From Schoenoplectus triqueter (taxonomy: Eukaryota > Streptophyta > Magnoliopsida > Poales > Cyperaceae): 64,000 nucleotides of DNA. The position numbers were made by a program, and so were the translations under genes. The notes below the pieces were generated by a model. It was given only the letters and a program-made list of their open reading frames with translations. It was not told the DNA's origin and did no database searches. Each line of letters opens with the position of its first letter. The first letter of the stretch is position 1. Positions 1 to 12,079 of this stretch are shown here, one piece after another. Where the stretch lies: contig CAXKVV010000045.1 in the NCBI GenBank assembly GCA_964058805.1, positions 1 to 64,000 on the forward strand. Direction: 5' to 3'.

Positions 1-180
1 CGATCGGAAGGAGACGACCTTAATCGCCAGGAACGCCGCCGGCACAAATCTTGAAGGCGCCATTGACTGGAGAGTCAACTAAACGCGCTAGCACGAGTAT
101 TGGCGCCTGAGCACGAATATTGAAGCGTACATACGAATCTTAAAATGAATCGAACGAATATAACTTAAATAAAATGATAA
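1..180. other. Non-coding flank, mixed base composition
   Basis: This stretch is less A+T-rich than what follows. It carries a short degenerate direct repeat around GCACGAGTATTG and GCACGAATATTG (about 92-130). No open frame of useful length or recognisable motif is present. It may be the edge of an older repeat that begins outside the window, but I do not recognise it. Confidence 0.4.
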
Positions 181-1210
181 GAGAATCTGGGCCTCTCATC
201 TCATATGATCTAATCTCAGAAAACATATCCGGCGGCCCAAATGAAAATAAAGCTATATGAATGATATGCGCTAATCCTGATACAGATCCAAAGGCCCAGA
301 TTAGGCCCAATAATTAAATAATAACAGAATATTAATAGTATGGAATAAATAAATCATTTGGAAATGCTCCTGAACTCCAAATTAACTCAAATTTGTTTCT
401 AAAATTTCCTTATTTTTCATACTATTTTTCTATATGATAATATTCCAGTTTTAAAAATATAATCATGATAAAACAATTTAAAAGCAAAAGACATTAATAT
501 ATTGATATATTTGACTTAGCTTTGACTTGTCATTTTAAATACTATAAAAATTCCAAAAATTCAAATAAAATCATGAATAATAGTTAGATATATTTTCTGA
601 TTTTTCAGGTGATTTTTCATGAAATAATAATGATGATAGTAATATACCATAATAAATAGCTATATTCTTTGATAAATAAAAATAAATAATGATAGATATT
701 ATGTTGATATTTTCTGTAAAAAGAATAATAAAAATAAATAGTAAAAAAATATATAAAAATATATACTACCATGATAATAGATAGTAAATACATTTTCTTC
801 TATAATAAAGAATGATAATATAGTTTTATAATAAAATGAATTGCATTTTGTTATTTCTATACAAATATACAATAAAAATATTTTGATGGATAAAATGCAA
901 TAAAAATAATAGTTATAATAAAAATATAATGAATTTCATCTCTTATGGCTATTTTCAACTAATAATAATAATAATAAAAAAATCTTATACTTTTCTATAG
1001 ATAATAAATAGAAATAATAAAAAAATAATGAATAGTATAATAAATAGGATGGAATATTAATAATGATTTCTTTTTAGCTATTATAGATCTTAAAAAATAA
1101 AAAAATATATAATAATAATAATAAAAATAATATAGCTAATCATCTTTTGATTTTGTAAATAATTCCTACATAATGAGTGATGTTTCAACATAATAGAATA
1201 TAATAATAAA
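181..1210. other. A+T-rich intergenic DNA
   Basis: About 1 kb of very A+T-rich sequence made of AAT, AATA and ATAAT runs with no coding potential. A 19-base string (TATAATAAAGAATGATAAT) near 801 recurs near 1543, so part of the tract looks like degenerate dispersed duplication. No gene, RNA or promoter can be supported. Confidence 0.6.
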
Positions 1211-1465
1211 ATTCTATTACTTTGGCTATTATAAATATTTTAAAAATACAAATAAAAAACATAGCCATTTTATTTTCTATTATTTTTGTAAGTGATTTTC
1301 TACAAAATAAATAGAGTTTAGAAATAATAAAAATAAGATTCTACTATTTTAGCTATTATAAAAATCCCAAAAATATAAATAAAAATTCTAGTTAATAGCT
1401 ACCCCCTTTTCCTATTATTTTTGTAAGTAATTTTTTTTCTACATAGATAAATAGAGTTTAAGAAA
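1211..1465. repeat. Degenerate tandem duplication, about 127-135 bp
   Basis: Two diverged copies lie side by side. ATTCTATTAC...GGCTATTATA begins near 1211 and its relative begins near 1338. The shared string TATTTTTGTAAGT occurs at 1281 and 1416. The offset grows from 127 to 135 bp, so small insertions have accumulated. A weaker third relative may start near 1069. Confidence 0.55.
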
Positions 1466-1503
1466 TAAAAAAAATAATAATAATAAAAAAAAATAATAAG
1501 AAT

Positions 1504-1536
<33 letters not shown>
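1466..1536. repeat. AAT microsatellite
   Basis: A simple repeat of AAT/TAA triplets, with an almost pure run at about 1506-1535. The run of isoleucines it encodes on the minus strand (1399-1593) is a by-product and not a protein. Confidence 0.85.
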
Positions 1537-1538
<2 letters not shown>

Positions 1539-1600
1539 CATCTTTATAATAAAGAATGATAATGGAAGATATTATATAATAGACTTTGTGCATTTAGAAA

Positions 1601-2236
1601 TGAATAAATAAGCTCACACAAGGAGTGTAGAGCCACATAAGAATATTTGCACACATGATATAACCTTTAGAACGATTAGTCAGGACGAGAACATCTTGAC
1701 ATAGAATGATGAAGGCTTTGATAGTAACATAAGAGGATATGTCGAGACAAGAACATCTTGACATTTGATGAAGAATAATAAGATACGTCGAGACAGGAAC
1801 ATTTTGACGTAGGATGAATAAGGCTTCGATAGCAACATGAGGAGATATGTCAAGACAAGAACATCTTGACACTTGATGAAGAATAACCAGAGCTTCGACG
1901 TTAGCATGGAAATATATGTCAACTCTGAGGAAGAAGAACATTACGATGTCCTAGAAAGGTGACATCTTAATGACTCACGGCTATGAGCAAGTAACTCATG
2001 ACTGAATACGCTCACACAAGGGGTGTAGGGCAACATAGTAATTTTGCACAAGTAATGCAACATGTAGAATGACTAGTCGAGACAAGAACATCTTGACGCT
2101 CGCTGAAGAACAACCAAAGCTACGACATCAGCATGGAGAGATATGTCGACTTTGAAGAAGAAGAACATTACGATGTCCGAGCGAAGCGACATCTTAATGA
2201 CTCGGTGTCATGAACAAGTAATTCATGACCATTTGA
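1601..2236. repeat. Tandem duplication with 398-bp offset
   Basis: The segment that starts with TGAATA and GCTCACACAAGG at 1601-1625 recurs at 2003-2025, an offset of 398 bp. The string AAGAACATTACGATGTCC near 1934 recurs near 2161, an offset of only 227 bp. The second copy therefore lacks about 170 bp that are expanded in the first. No coding function is apparent; minus-strand open frames here are repeats read as protein. Confidence 0.7.
1685..1900. repeat. Nested 108-bp minisatellite (62 + 46 bp)
   Basis: The motif ACATCTTGAC or ACATTTTGAC occurs at 1691, 1753, 1799 and 1861. The spacings are 62, 46 and 62, so the real unit is a 108-bp pair. Intervening text (GTCGAGACAAG, GGCTTCGATAG) is also shared. 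This block is the extra material that makes the first copy of the surrounding duplication longer. Confidence 0.7.
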
Positions 2237-2295
2237 GCTAGCAAGACTGAACTCGTCCGTCGATAAGTTCGTCTCCTGGTTCATTTCCCGAGACT

Positions 2296-2728
2296 GTGAG
2301 ATTGAATCATTCTGTAGTAGATTCATCCACAAAATAGTGAATGTGAACCGTTCTGTAGGTAGGTTCCTTCACTAACACATGCCTCAATGTTGAACTGGCT
2401 CAACGCTTCAGGTTTGACATTGTGTGTAATTGTGTTTCCTAGGTTTATGAATCGGCTTAGTGCTTCGAATTCATGATCTAGAAGATCGGTGAGAAGAAAC
2501 ACGTGGGCCATATCCACCCTTCTCCTGATTCACCAACCTCAAGATCAACCGGCTCAGCGCTTCGAGTTGTATTTTGTGTGATTGGTTGTTGACTAGTTAA
2601 GATTGAACCGTTCTGTAGTAGGTTTATCTTCTAGATCAACGGAGGTCGAGTCGTTCTGTATGTAGACTCACCTCAAGCCCCTCTGAAGAGACTAACCTGG
2701 TCAGGTTACGTCTCGAGGTGGCATAGAC
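2296..2728. repeat. Diverged repeats with GAACCGTTCTGTAG core
   Basis: Related short strings recur irregularly: AATCATTCTGTAGTAG near 2306, GAACCGTTCTGTAGGTAGG near 2346, GAACCGTTCTGTAGTAGG near 2603 and GAGTCGTTCTGTATGTAG near 2649. A second string, GGCTCAACGCTTC or GGCTTAGTGCTTCGAATT, alternates with them (about 2396, 2454, 2549). They look like an old version of the sharper minisatellite that follows. Confidence 0.55.
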
Positions 2729-2881
2729 TGAACCGATCTGTTTGTAGGTTCGTCTTCCATAGGACAAAACCGATCTGTTTGTAGGTTTGTCTTCCATAGA
2801 TTGAACCGATCTGTTTGTAGGTTCGTCTTCCATAGGGTTAAATAAAGATTGAACCGATCTGTTTGTAGGTTCGTCTTCCAT
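2729..2881. repeat. Minisatellite, four units of 36-48 bp
   Basis: AACCGATCTGTTTGTAGGTT followed by CGTCTTCCATAG occurs at 2731, 2768, 2804 and 2852, giving spacings of 37, 36 and 48 bp. The units are nearly identical, so amplification is more recent than in the upstream diverged repeats. The overlapping minus-strand open frames are translations of the repeat. Confidence 0.85.
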
Positions 2882-3190
2882 GGACCCCTTTTTACGACCC
2901 TAGACGACCACTTGACCATCTTTTAAATATACTATTTGCTTCTCTCTTTCAAAGATCCAGAGGTGCCTCGAGGTTAGTAGCCCAGGGTAATTAACGGTGG
3001 GGGCTTGCGCCCACCGGAATCTACAAGAACTCACAATCACTAAAAAAAACCCCCTGAATGTGCATCCAAATATCTCTAAACGGCAGAATCGGCCGACACC
3101 CAGCAGATGCACGCTCGGGAGGGATCTCCGTGTCCTTCTTCCGCGAACCCATCGCCCAGCGGCGGTGCGGCGGCGCGCGAAAAAGGGTCG
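2882..3190. other. Single-copy spacer between minisatellite and satellite
   Basis: About 300 bp that is not repeated elsewhere in the window and is markedly richer in G+C than its surroundings. A minus-strand open frame of 102 codons crosses it (2900-3208) and smaller plus-strand frames overlap it. None resembles a known family to me, and the minus-strand frame starts inside the satellite. GGTGGGGGCTTGCGCCCACC (about 2996-3015) could form a short hairpin. It may be a remnant of an older mobile element or gene edge; this is undecided. Confidence 0.35.
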
Positions 3191-3197
3191 CACAATA

Positions 3198-4466
3198 ATT
3201 TCATGCAAATTAATATCATTACTACTAATTATGCAAATTATAATACTATAGAATTAAAACATCGATATAAATATTCTATGATGCTTATTTTGCACAAAAC
3301 ATAAGTAAGATGCATTAAAAACTGCTATTTAAACAAGTTGTTCGACTTTTTTAAAATTTTTGGCCGCATAAATACCCATCATTTTGTGAAAATTAATGTA
3401 ATTACTCTTAATTATGCTTATTGTAAGATTGTCCAATTAACACTTCGATATGAATATCCTACGACGCAAAGATTTCATAAAACATAAGTAAAATACATTA
3501 GAAACTACTGTTTAAACAAGTTATTTCAGTTTTTCAAAATTTTAGGCCGCATAACTACAAATAATTTCGTGCAAATTAATATAATCACTCCTAATTATGC
3601 CTATTATAAGTTTTTCCAATTAAAACTTCGATACGAACATTCTATGATGCTAATTTTGCACAAAACATATGGAATATGTGTTAAAAACTGCTGTTTAAAC
3701 AAGTTGTTTGAGATTTTCAAAATTTTTGGCCGCCTAGCTACTCATAATTTCGTTAAAATTAATATAAATATTCCTAATTATGCCTATTATGAGGTTGTCC
3801 AATTAACACTTCGAAATGAATATCCGACGATACTAATTTTTCATAAAATATAAGTAAGATATATTAGAAACTGCTGTTCAAACGAGTTGTTTAAGTTTTT
3901 TAACATTTTTTACCTCATAACTACACATAATTTCGTGAAAATTAATACAAATACTCCTAACTATGCCTATTAGAAGATTATTCGATTAACACATCGATAT
4001 GAACGTTCAACGACACTAATTTTGCGTAAACATTAAGTAAGATGCATAAAAAAGCTGTTTAAAGAAGTTGTTTAATTCTTTTTTTAATTTTTCGCTGAAT
4101 AAATACTCAAAATTTCGTGCAAAATAATACATTTACTCCTAATTATGCCTATTGTAAGATTGTCCAATTAACACTTCGATATTAATATCCTACGAGACTA
4201 AATTTTCGTAAAACATAAGTAAGATACATTACAAACTGCTGTTTAACCAAGTTGTTTAAGTTAATTGTCCATTACTACATATAATTTCGTAAAAAATAAT
4301 ATAATTACTCATAATTATACCTATTATGAGATTATCCAATAAAAACATCGATATGAATATTCTACGACACTAATTTTGCACAAAACATAAGTAAGATGCA
4401 TTAAAAACAACTGTTTAAACATGTTGATTGAACTTTTAAAATATTTATTCCGCATAACTGCATATA
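3198..4466 (+). repeat. First complete seven-monomer higher-order unit
   Basis: This reference unit shows the seven monomer types in order: the monomer with AATTATGCAAATTATAATAC (3198), the one with CATCATTTTGTGAAAATT (3381), the one with the GTG landmark (3564), the one with GGCCGCCTAGCTACTC upstream (3747), the one preceded by ACCTCATAACTACAC (3930), the one preceded by CGCTGAATAAATACTC (4112), and the last (4284). The step from 4112 to 4284 is only 172 bp because the TTCAAAATTTTTGGCCGC segment of other monomers is replaced by a shorter AATTGTCCATTACTACAT. The unit is somewhat different from its neighbours to the right, as expected near an array edge. Confidence 0.85.
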
Positions 4467-7400
4467 ATTTCATGCAAATCAATATCATTACTCCTAATTA
4501 TGCAAATTATAATACTATCAAATTAAAACATCGATATGAATATTCTATAATGCTTATTTTGCGCAAAACATAAGTAAGATGCATTAAAAACTGCTATTTA
4601 AACAAGTTGTTCGACTTTTTTTTAATTTTTGGCCGCATAAATACCCATCATTTTGTGAAAATTAATGTAATTACTCTTAATTATGCTTATTGTAAGATTG
4701 TCCAATTAACACTTCGATATGAATATCCTACGACACAAAGATTTCATAAAACATAAGTAAAATACATTAGAAACTACTGTTTAAACAAGTTATTTCTGTT
4801 TTTCAAAATTTTAGGCCGCATAACTACAAATAATTTCGTGCAAATTAATATAATCACTCCTAATTATGCCTAATATATGTTTTTCCAATTAAAACGTCGA
4901 TACGAACATTCTAGGATGCTAATTTTGCACAAAACATATGGAATATGTGATAAAAACTGCTGTTTAAACAAGTTGTTTGAGATTTTCAAAATTTTTGGCC
5001 GCCTAGCTACTCATAATTTCGTTAAAATTAATATAATTATTCCTAATTATGCCTATTATGAGGTTGTCCAATTAACACTTCGAAATGAATATCCGACGAT
5101 ACTAATTTTTCATAAAATATAAGTAAGATATATTAGAAACTGCTGTTCAAACGAGTTGTTTAAGTTTTTTAACATTTTTTACCTCATAACTACACATAAT
5201 TTCGTGAAAATTAATACAAATACTCCTAACTATGCCTATTAGAAGATTATCCGATTAACACATCGATATGAACGTTCAACGACACTAATTTTGCGTAAAA
5301 ATTAAGTAAGATGCATTAAAAAGCTGTTTAAAGAAGTTGTTTAATTTTTTTTTTATTTTTCGCTGTATAAATACTCAAAATTTCGTGCAAATTAATAAAT
5401 TTACTCCTAATTATACCTATTGTAAGATTGTCCAATTAAAACTTCGATATTAATATCCTACGGGACTAAATTTTCGTAAAACATAAGTAAGATACATTAC
5501 AAACCGCTGTTTAACCATGTTGTTTAAGGTAATTGTCCATTACTACATATAATTTCGTAAAAAATAATATAATTACTCATAATTATACCTATTAGGAGAT
5601 TATCCAATAAAAACATCGATATGAATATTCTACGACACTAATTTTGCACAAAACATAAGTAAGATGCATTAAAAACAGCTGTTTAAACATGTTGATTGAG
5701 CTTTTAAAATATTTATTCCGCATAACTGCATATAATTTCATGCAAATCAATATCATTACTCCTAATTATGCAAATTATAATACTATAGAATTAAAACATC
5801 GATATGAATATTTTATGATGCTTATTTTGCACAAAACATAAGTAAGATGCATTAAAAACTGCTATTTAAACAAGTTGTTCGACTTTTTTTAAATTTTTGG
5901 CCGCATAAATACCCATCATTTTGTGAAAATTAATGTAATTACTCTTAATTATGCCTATTGTAAGATTGTCCAATTAACACTTCGATATGAATATCCTACG
6001 ACACAAAGTTTTCATAAAACATAAGTAAAATACATTAGAAACTACTGTTTAAACAAGTTATTTCAGTTTTTTCAAAATTTTAGGCCGCATAACTACAAAT
6101 AATTTCGTGCAAATTAATATAATCACTCATCATTATGCCTATTATAAGATTTTCCAAATAAAACATCGATACGAACATTCTATGATGCTAATTTTGCACA
6201 AATCATATGGAATATGTGTTAAAAACTGCTGTTTAAACAAGTTGTTTGAGATTTTCAAAATTTTTGGCCGCCTAGCTACTCATAATTTCGTTAAAATTAA
6301 TATAATTACTCCTAATTATGCCTATTATGAGGTTCTCCAATTAACACTTCGAAATGAATATCCGACGATACTAATTTTTCATAAAACATAAGTAAGATAT
6401 ATTAGAAACTGCTGTTCAAACGAGTTGTTTAAGTTTTTTAACATTTTTTACCTCATAACTACACATAATTTCGTAAAAATTAATACAAATACTCCTAACT
6501 ATGCCTATTAGAAGATTATCCAATTAACACATCGATATGAACGTTCAACGACACTAATTTTGCGTAAACATTAAGTAAGATGCATAAAAAAGCTGTTTAA
6601 AGAAGTTGTTTAATTCTTTTTTTAATTTTTCGCTGAATAAATACTCAAAATTTCGTGCAAAATAATACATTTACTCCTAATTATGCCTATTGTAAGATTG
6701 TCCAATTAACACTTCGATATTAATATCCTACGAGACTAAATTTTCGTAAAACATAAGTAAGATACATTACAAACTGCTGTTTAACCAAGTTGTTTAAGTT
6801 AATTGTCCATTACTACATATAATTTCGTAAAAAATAATATAATTACTCATAATTATACCTATTATGAGATTATCCAATAAAAACATCGATATGAATATTC
6901 TACGACACTAATTTTGCACAAAACATAAGTAAGATGCATTAAAAACAACTGTTTAAACATGTTGATTGAACTTTTAAAATATTTATTCCGCATAACTGCA
7001 TATAATTTCATGCAAATCAATATCATTACTCCTAATTATGCAAATTATAATACTATCAAATTAAAACATCGATATGAATATTCTATAATGCTTATTTTGC
7101 GCAAAACATAAGTAAGATGCATTAAAAACTGCTATTTAAACAAGTTGTTCGACTTTTTTTTAATTTTTGGCCGCATAAATACCCATCATTTTGTGAAAAT
7201 TAATGTAATTACTCTTAATTATGCTTATTGTAAGATTGTCCAATTAACACTTCGATATGAATATCCTACGACACAAAGATTTCATAAAACATAAGTAAAA
7301 TACATTAGAAACTACTGTTTAAACAAGTTATTTCTGTTTTTCAAAATTTTAGGCCGCATAACTACAAATAATTTCGTGCAAATTAATATAATCACTCCTA

Positions 7401-10400
7401 ATTATGCCTATTATATGTTTTTCCAATTAAAACGTCGATACGAACATTCTAGGATGCTAATTTTGCACAAAACATATGGAATATGTGATAAAAACTGCTG
7501 TTTAAACAAGTTGTTTGAGATTTTCAAAATTTTTGGCCGCCTAGCTACTCATAATTTCGTTAAAATTAATATAATTATTCCTAATTATGCCTATTATGAG
7601 GTTGTCCAATTAACACTTCGAAATGAATATCCGACGATACTAATTTTTCATAAAATATAAGTAAGATATATTAGAAACTGCTGTTCAAACGAGTTGTTTA
7701 AGTTTTTTAACATTTTTTACCTCATAACTACACATAATTTCGTGAAAATTAATACAAATACTCCTAACTATGCCTATTAGAAGATTATCCGATTAACACA
7801 TCGATATGAACGTTCAACGACACTAATTTTGCGTAAAAATTAAGTAAGATGCATTAAAAAGCTGTTTAAAGAAGTTGTTTAATTTTTTTTAATTTTTGGC
7901 TGAATAAATACTCAAAATTTCGTGCAAATTAATAAATTTACTCCTAATTATGCCTATTGTAAGATTGTCCAATTAACACTTCGATATTAATATCCTACGG
8001 GACTAAATTTTCGTAAAACATAAGTAAGATACATTACAAACAGCTGTTTAACCATGTTGTTTAAGGTAATTGTCCATTACTACATATAATTTCGTAAAAA
8101 ATAATATAATTACTCATAATTATACCTATTATGAGATTATCCAATAAAAACATCGATATGAATATTCTACGACACTAATTTTGCACAAAACATAAGTAAG
8201 ATGCATTAAAAACAGCAGTTTAAACATGTTGATTGAGCTTTTAAAATATTTATTCCGCATAACTGCATATAATTTCATGCAAATCAATATCATTACTCCT
8301 AATTATGCAAATTATAATACTATAGAATTAAAACATCGATATGAATATTCTATGATGCTTATTTTGCACAAAACATAAGTAAGATGCATTAAAAACTGCT
8401 ATTTAAACAAGTTGTTCGACTTTTTTTAAATTTTTGGCCGCATAAATACCCATCATTTTGTGAAAATTAATGTAATTACTCTTAATTATGCCTATTGTAA
8501 GATTGTCCAATTAACACTTCGATATGAATATCCTACGACACAAAGTTTTCATAAAACATAAGTAAAATACATTAGAAACTACTGTTTAAACAAGTTATTT
8601 CAGTTTTTCAAAATTTTAGGCCGCATAACTACAAATAATTTCGTGCAAATTAATATAATCACTCCTAATTATGCCTATTATAAGATTTTCCAAATAAAAC
8701 ATCGATACGAACATTCTATGATGCTAATTTTGCACAAATCATATGGAATATGTGTTAAAAACTGCTGTTTAAACAAGTTGTTTGAGATTTTCAAAATTTT
8801 TGGCCGCCTAGCTACTCATAATTTCGTTAAAATTAATATAATTACTCCTAATTATGCCTATTATGAGGTTCTCCAATTAACACTTCGAAATGAATATCCG
8901 ACGATACTAATTTTTCATAAAACATAAGTAAGATATATTAGAAACTGATGTTCAAACGAGTTGTTTAAGTTTTTTAACATTTTTTTACCTCATAACTACA
9001 CATAATTTCGTAAAAATTAATACAAATACTCCTAACTATGCCTATTAGAAGATTATCCAATTAACACATCGATATGAACGTTCAACGACACTAATTTTGC
9101 GTAAACATTAAGTAAGATGCATAAAAAAGCTGTTTAAAGAAGTTGTTTAATTCTTTTTTTAATTTTTCGCTGAATAAATACTCAAAATTTCGTGCAAAAT
9201 AATACATTTACTCCTAATTATGCCTATTGTAAGATTGTCCAATTAACACTTCGATATTAATATCCTACGAGACTAAATTTTCGTAAAACATAAGTAAGAT
9301 ACATTACAAACTGCTGTTTAACCAAGTTGTTTAAGTTAATTGTCCATTACTACATATAATTTCGTAAAAAATAATATAATTACTCATAATTATACCTATT
9401 ATGAGATTATCCAATAAAAACATCGATATGAATATTCTACGACACTAATTTTGCACAAAACATAAGTAAGATGCATTAAAAACAACTGTTTAAACATGTT
9501 GATTGAACTTTTAAAATATTTATTCCGCATAACTGCATATAATTTCATGCAAATCAATATCATTACTCCTAATTATGCAAATTATAATACTATCAAATTG
9601 AAACATCGATATGAATATTCTATAATGCTTATTTTGCGCAAAACATAAGTAAGATGCATTAAAAACTGCTATTTAAACAAGTTGTTCGACTTTTTTTTAA
9701 TTTTTGGCCGCATAAATACCCATCATTTTGTGAAAATTAATGTAATTACTCTTAATTATGCTTATTGTAAGATTGTCCAATTAACACTTCGATATGAATA
9801 TCCTACGACACAAAGATTTCATAAAACATAAGTAAAATACATTAGAAACTACTGTTTAAACAAGTTATTTCTGTTTTTCAAAATTTTAGGCCGCATAACT
9901 ACAAATAATTTCGTGCAAATTAATATAATCACTCCTAATTATGCCTATTATATGTTTTTCCAATTAAAACGTCGATACGAACATTCTAGGATGCTAATTT
10001 TGCACAAAACATATGGAATATGTGATAAAAACTGCTGTTTAAACAAGTTGTTTGAGATTTTCAAAATTTTTGGCCGCCTAGCTACTCATAATTTCGTTAA
10101 AATTAATATAATTATTCCTAATTATGCCTATTATGAGGTTGTCCAATTAACACTTCGAAATGAATATCCGACGATACTAATTTTTCATAAAATATAAGTA
10201 AGATATATTAGAAACTGCTGTTCAAACGAGTTGTTTAAGTTTTTTAACATTTTTTACCTCATAACTACACATAATTTCGTGAAAATTAATACAAATACTC
10301 CTAACTATGCCTATTAGAAGATTATCCGATTAACACATCGATATGAACGTTCAACGACACTAATTTTGCGTAAAAATTAAGTAAGATGCATTAAAAAGCT

Positions 10401-12079
10401 GTTTAAAGAAGTTGTTTAATTTTTTTTTTATTTTTCGCTGAATAAATACTCAAAATTTCGTGCAAATTAATAAATTTACTCCTAATTATACCTATTGTAA
10501 GATTGTCCAATTAAAACTTCGATATTAATATCCTACGGGACTAAATTTTCGTAAAACATAAGTAAGATACATTACAAACCGCTGTTTAACCATGTTGTTT
10601 AAGGTAATTGTCCATTACTACATATAATTTCGTAAAAAATAATATAATTACTCATAATTATACCTATTAGGAGATTATCCAATAAAAACATCGATATGAA
10701 TATTCTACGACACTAATTTTGCACAAAACATAAGTAAGATGCATTAAAAACAGCTGTTTAAACATGTTGATTGAGCTTTTAAAATATTTATTCCGCATAA
10801 CTGCATATAATTTCATGCAAATCAATATCATTACTCCTAATTATGCAAATTATAATACTATAGAATTAAAACATCGATATGAATATTTTATGATGCTTAT
10901 TTTGCACAAAACATAAGTAAGATGCATTAAAAACTGCTATTTAAACAAGTTGTTCGACTTTTTTTAAATTTTTGGCCGCATAAATACCCATCATTTTGTG
11001 AAAATTAATGTAATTACTCTTAATTATGCCTATTGTAAGATTGTCCAATTAACACTTCGATATGAATATCCTACGACACAAAGTTTTCATAAAACATAAG
11101 TAAAATACATTAGAAACTACTGTTTAAACAAGTTATTTCAGTTTTTTCAAAATTTTAGGCCGCATAACTACAAATAATTTCGTGCAAATTAATATAATCA
11201 CTCATAATTATGCCTATTATAAGATTTTCCAAATAAAACATCGATACGAACATTCTATGATGCTAATTTTGCACAAATCATATGGAATATGTGTTAAAAA
11301 CTGCTGTTTAAACAAGTTGTTTGAGATTTTCAAAATTTTTGGCCGCCTAGCTACTCATAATTTCGTTAAAATTAATATAATTACTCCTAATTATGCCTAT
11401 TATGAGGTTCTCCAATTAACACTTCGAAATGAATATCCGACGATACTAATTTTTCATAAAACATAAGTAAGATATATTAGAAACTGCTGTTCAAACGAGT
11501 TGTTTAAGTTTTTTAACATTTTTTACCTCATAACTACACATAATTTCGTAAAAATTAATACAAATACTCCTAACTATGCCTATTAGAAGATTATCCAATT
11601 AACACATCGATATGAACGTTCAACGACACTAATTTTGCGTAAACATTAAGTAAGATGCATAAAAAAGCTGTTTAAAGAAGTTGTTTAATTCTTTTTTTAA
11701 TTTTTCGCTGAATAAATACTCAAAATTTCGTGCAAAATAATACATTTACTCCTAATTATGCCTATTGTAAGATTGTCCAATTAACACTTCGATATTAATA
11801 TCCTACGAGACTAAATTTTCGTAAAACATAAGTAAGATACATTACAAACTGCTGTTTAACCAAGTTGTTTAAGTTAATTGTCCATTACTACATATAATTT
11901 CGTAAAAAATAATATAATTACTCATAATTATACCTATTATGAGATTATCCAATAAAAACATCGATATGAATATTCTACGACACTAATTTTGCACAAAACA
12001 TAAGTAAGATGCATTAAAAACAGCTGTTTAAACATGTTGATTGAGCTTTTAAAATATTTATTCCGCATAACTGCATATA
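4467..12079 (+). repeat. Three copies of a 14-monomer, 2538-bp super-unit
   Basis: Copies run at 4467-7004, 7005-9541 and 9542-12079. Within each, two versions of the 1269-bp unit alternate. The first has ATCAAATT and ATAATGCTTATTTTGCGC in its first monomer and TTTTTCCAATTAAAACGTCG plus CATTCTAGGATGC in its third. The second has ATAGAATT and TTTTCCAAATAAAACATCG plus CATTCTATGATGC. The alternation repeats three times without error, so amplification here proceeded in steps of 14 monomers, not seven. This level of structure is lost to the right of 12080. Confidence 0.85.

Noticed and set aside
2900..3208. Minus-strand 102-codon frame as a gene
   Set aside because: It starts inside the satellite, shows no recognisable domain and overlaps equally plausible plus-strand frames.
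3569..3853. Repeated 94-codon plus-strand frame present in almost every 1269-bp unit
   Set aside because: It begins at GTG inside the 183-bp satellite, and 183 is divisible by three, so the frame runs through more than one monomer. Its conservation reflects satellite homogeneity, and deletions break it without consequence.
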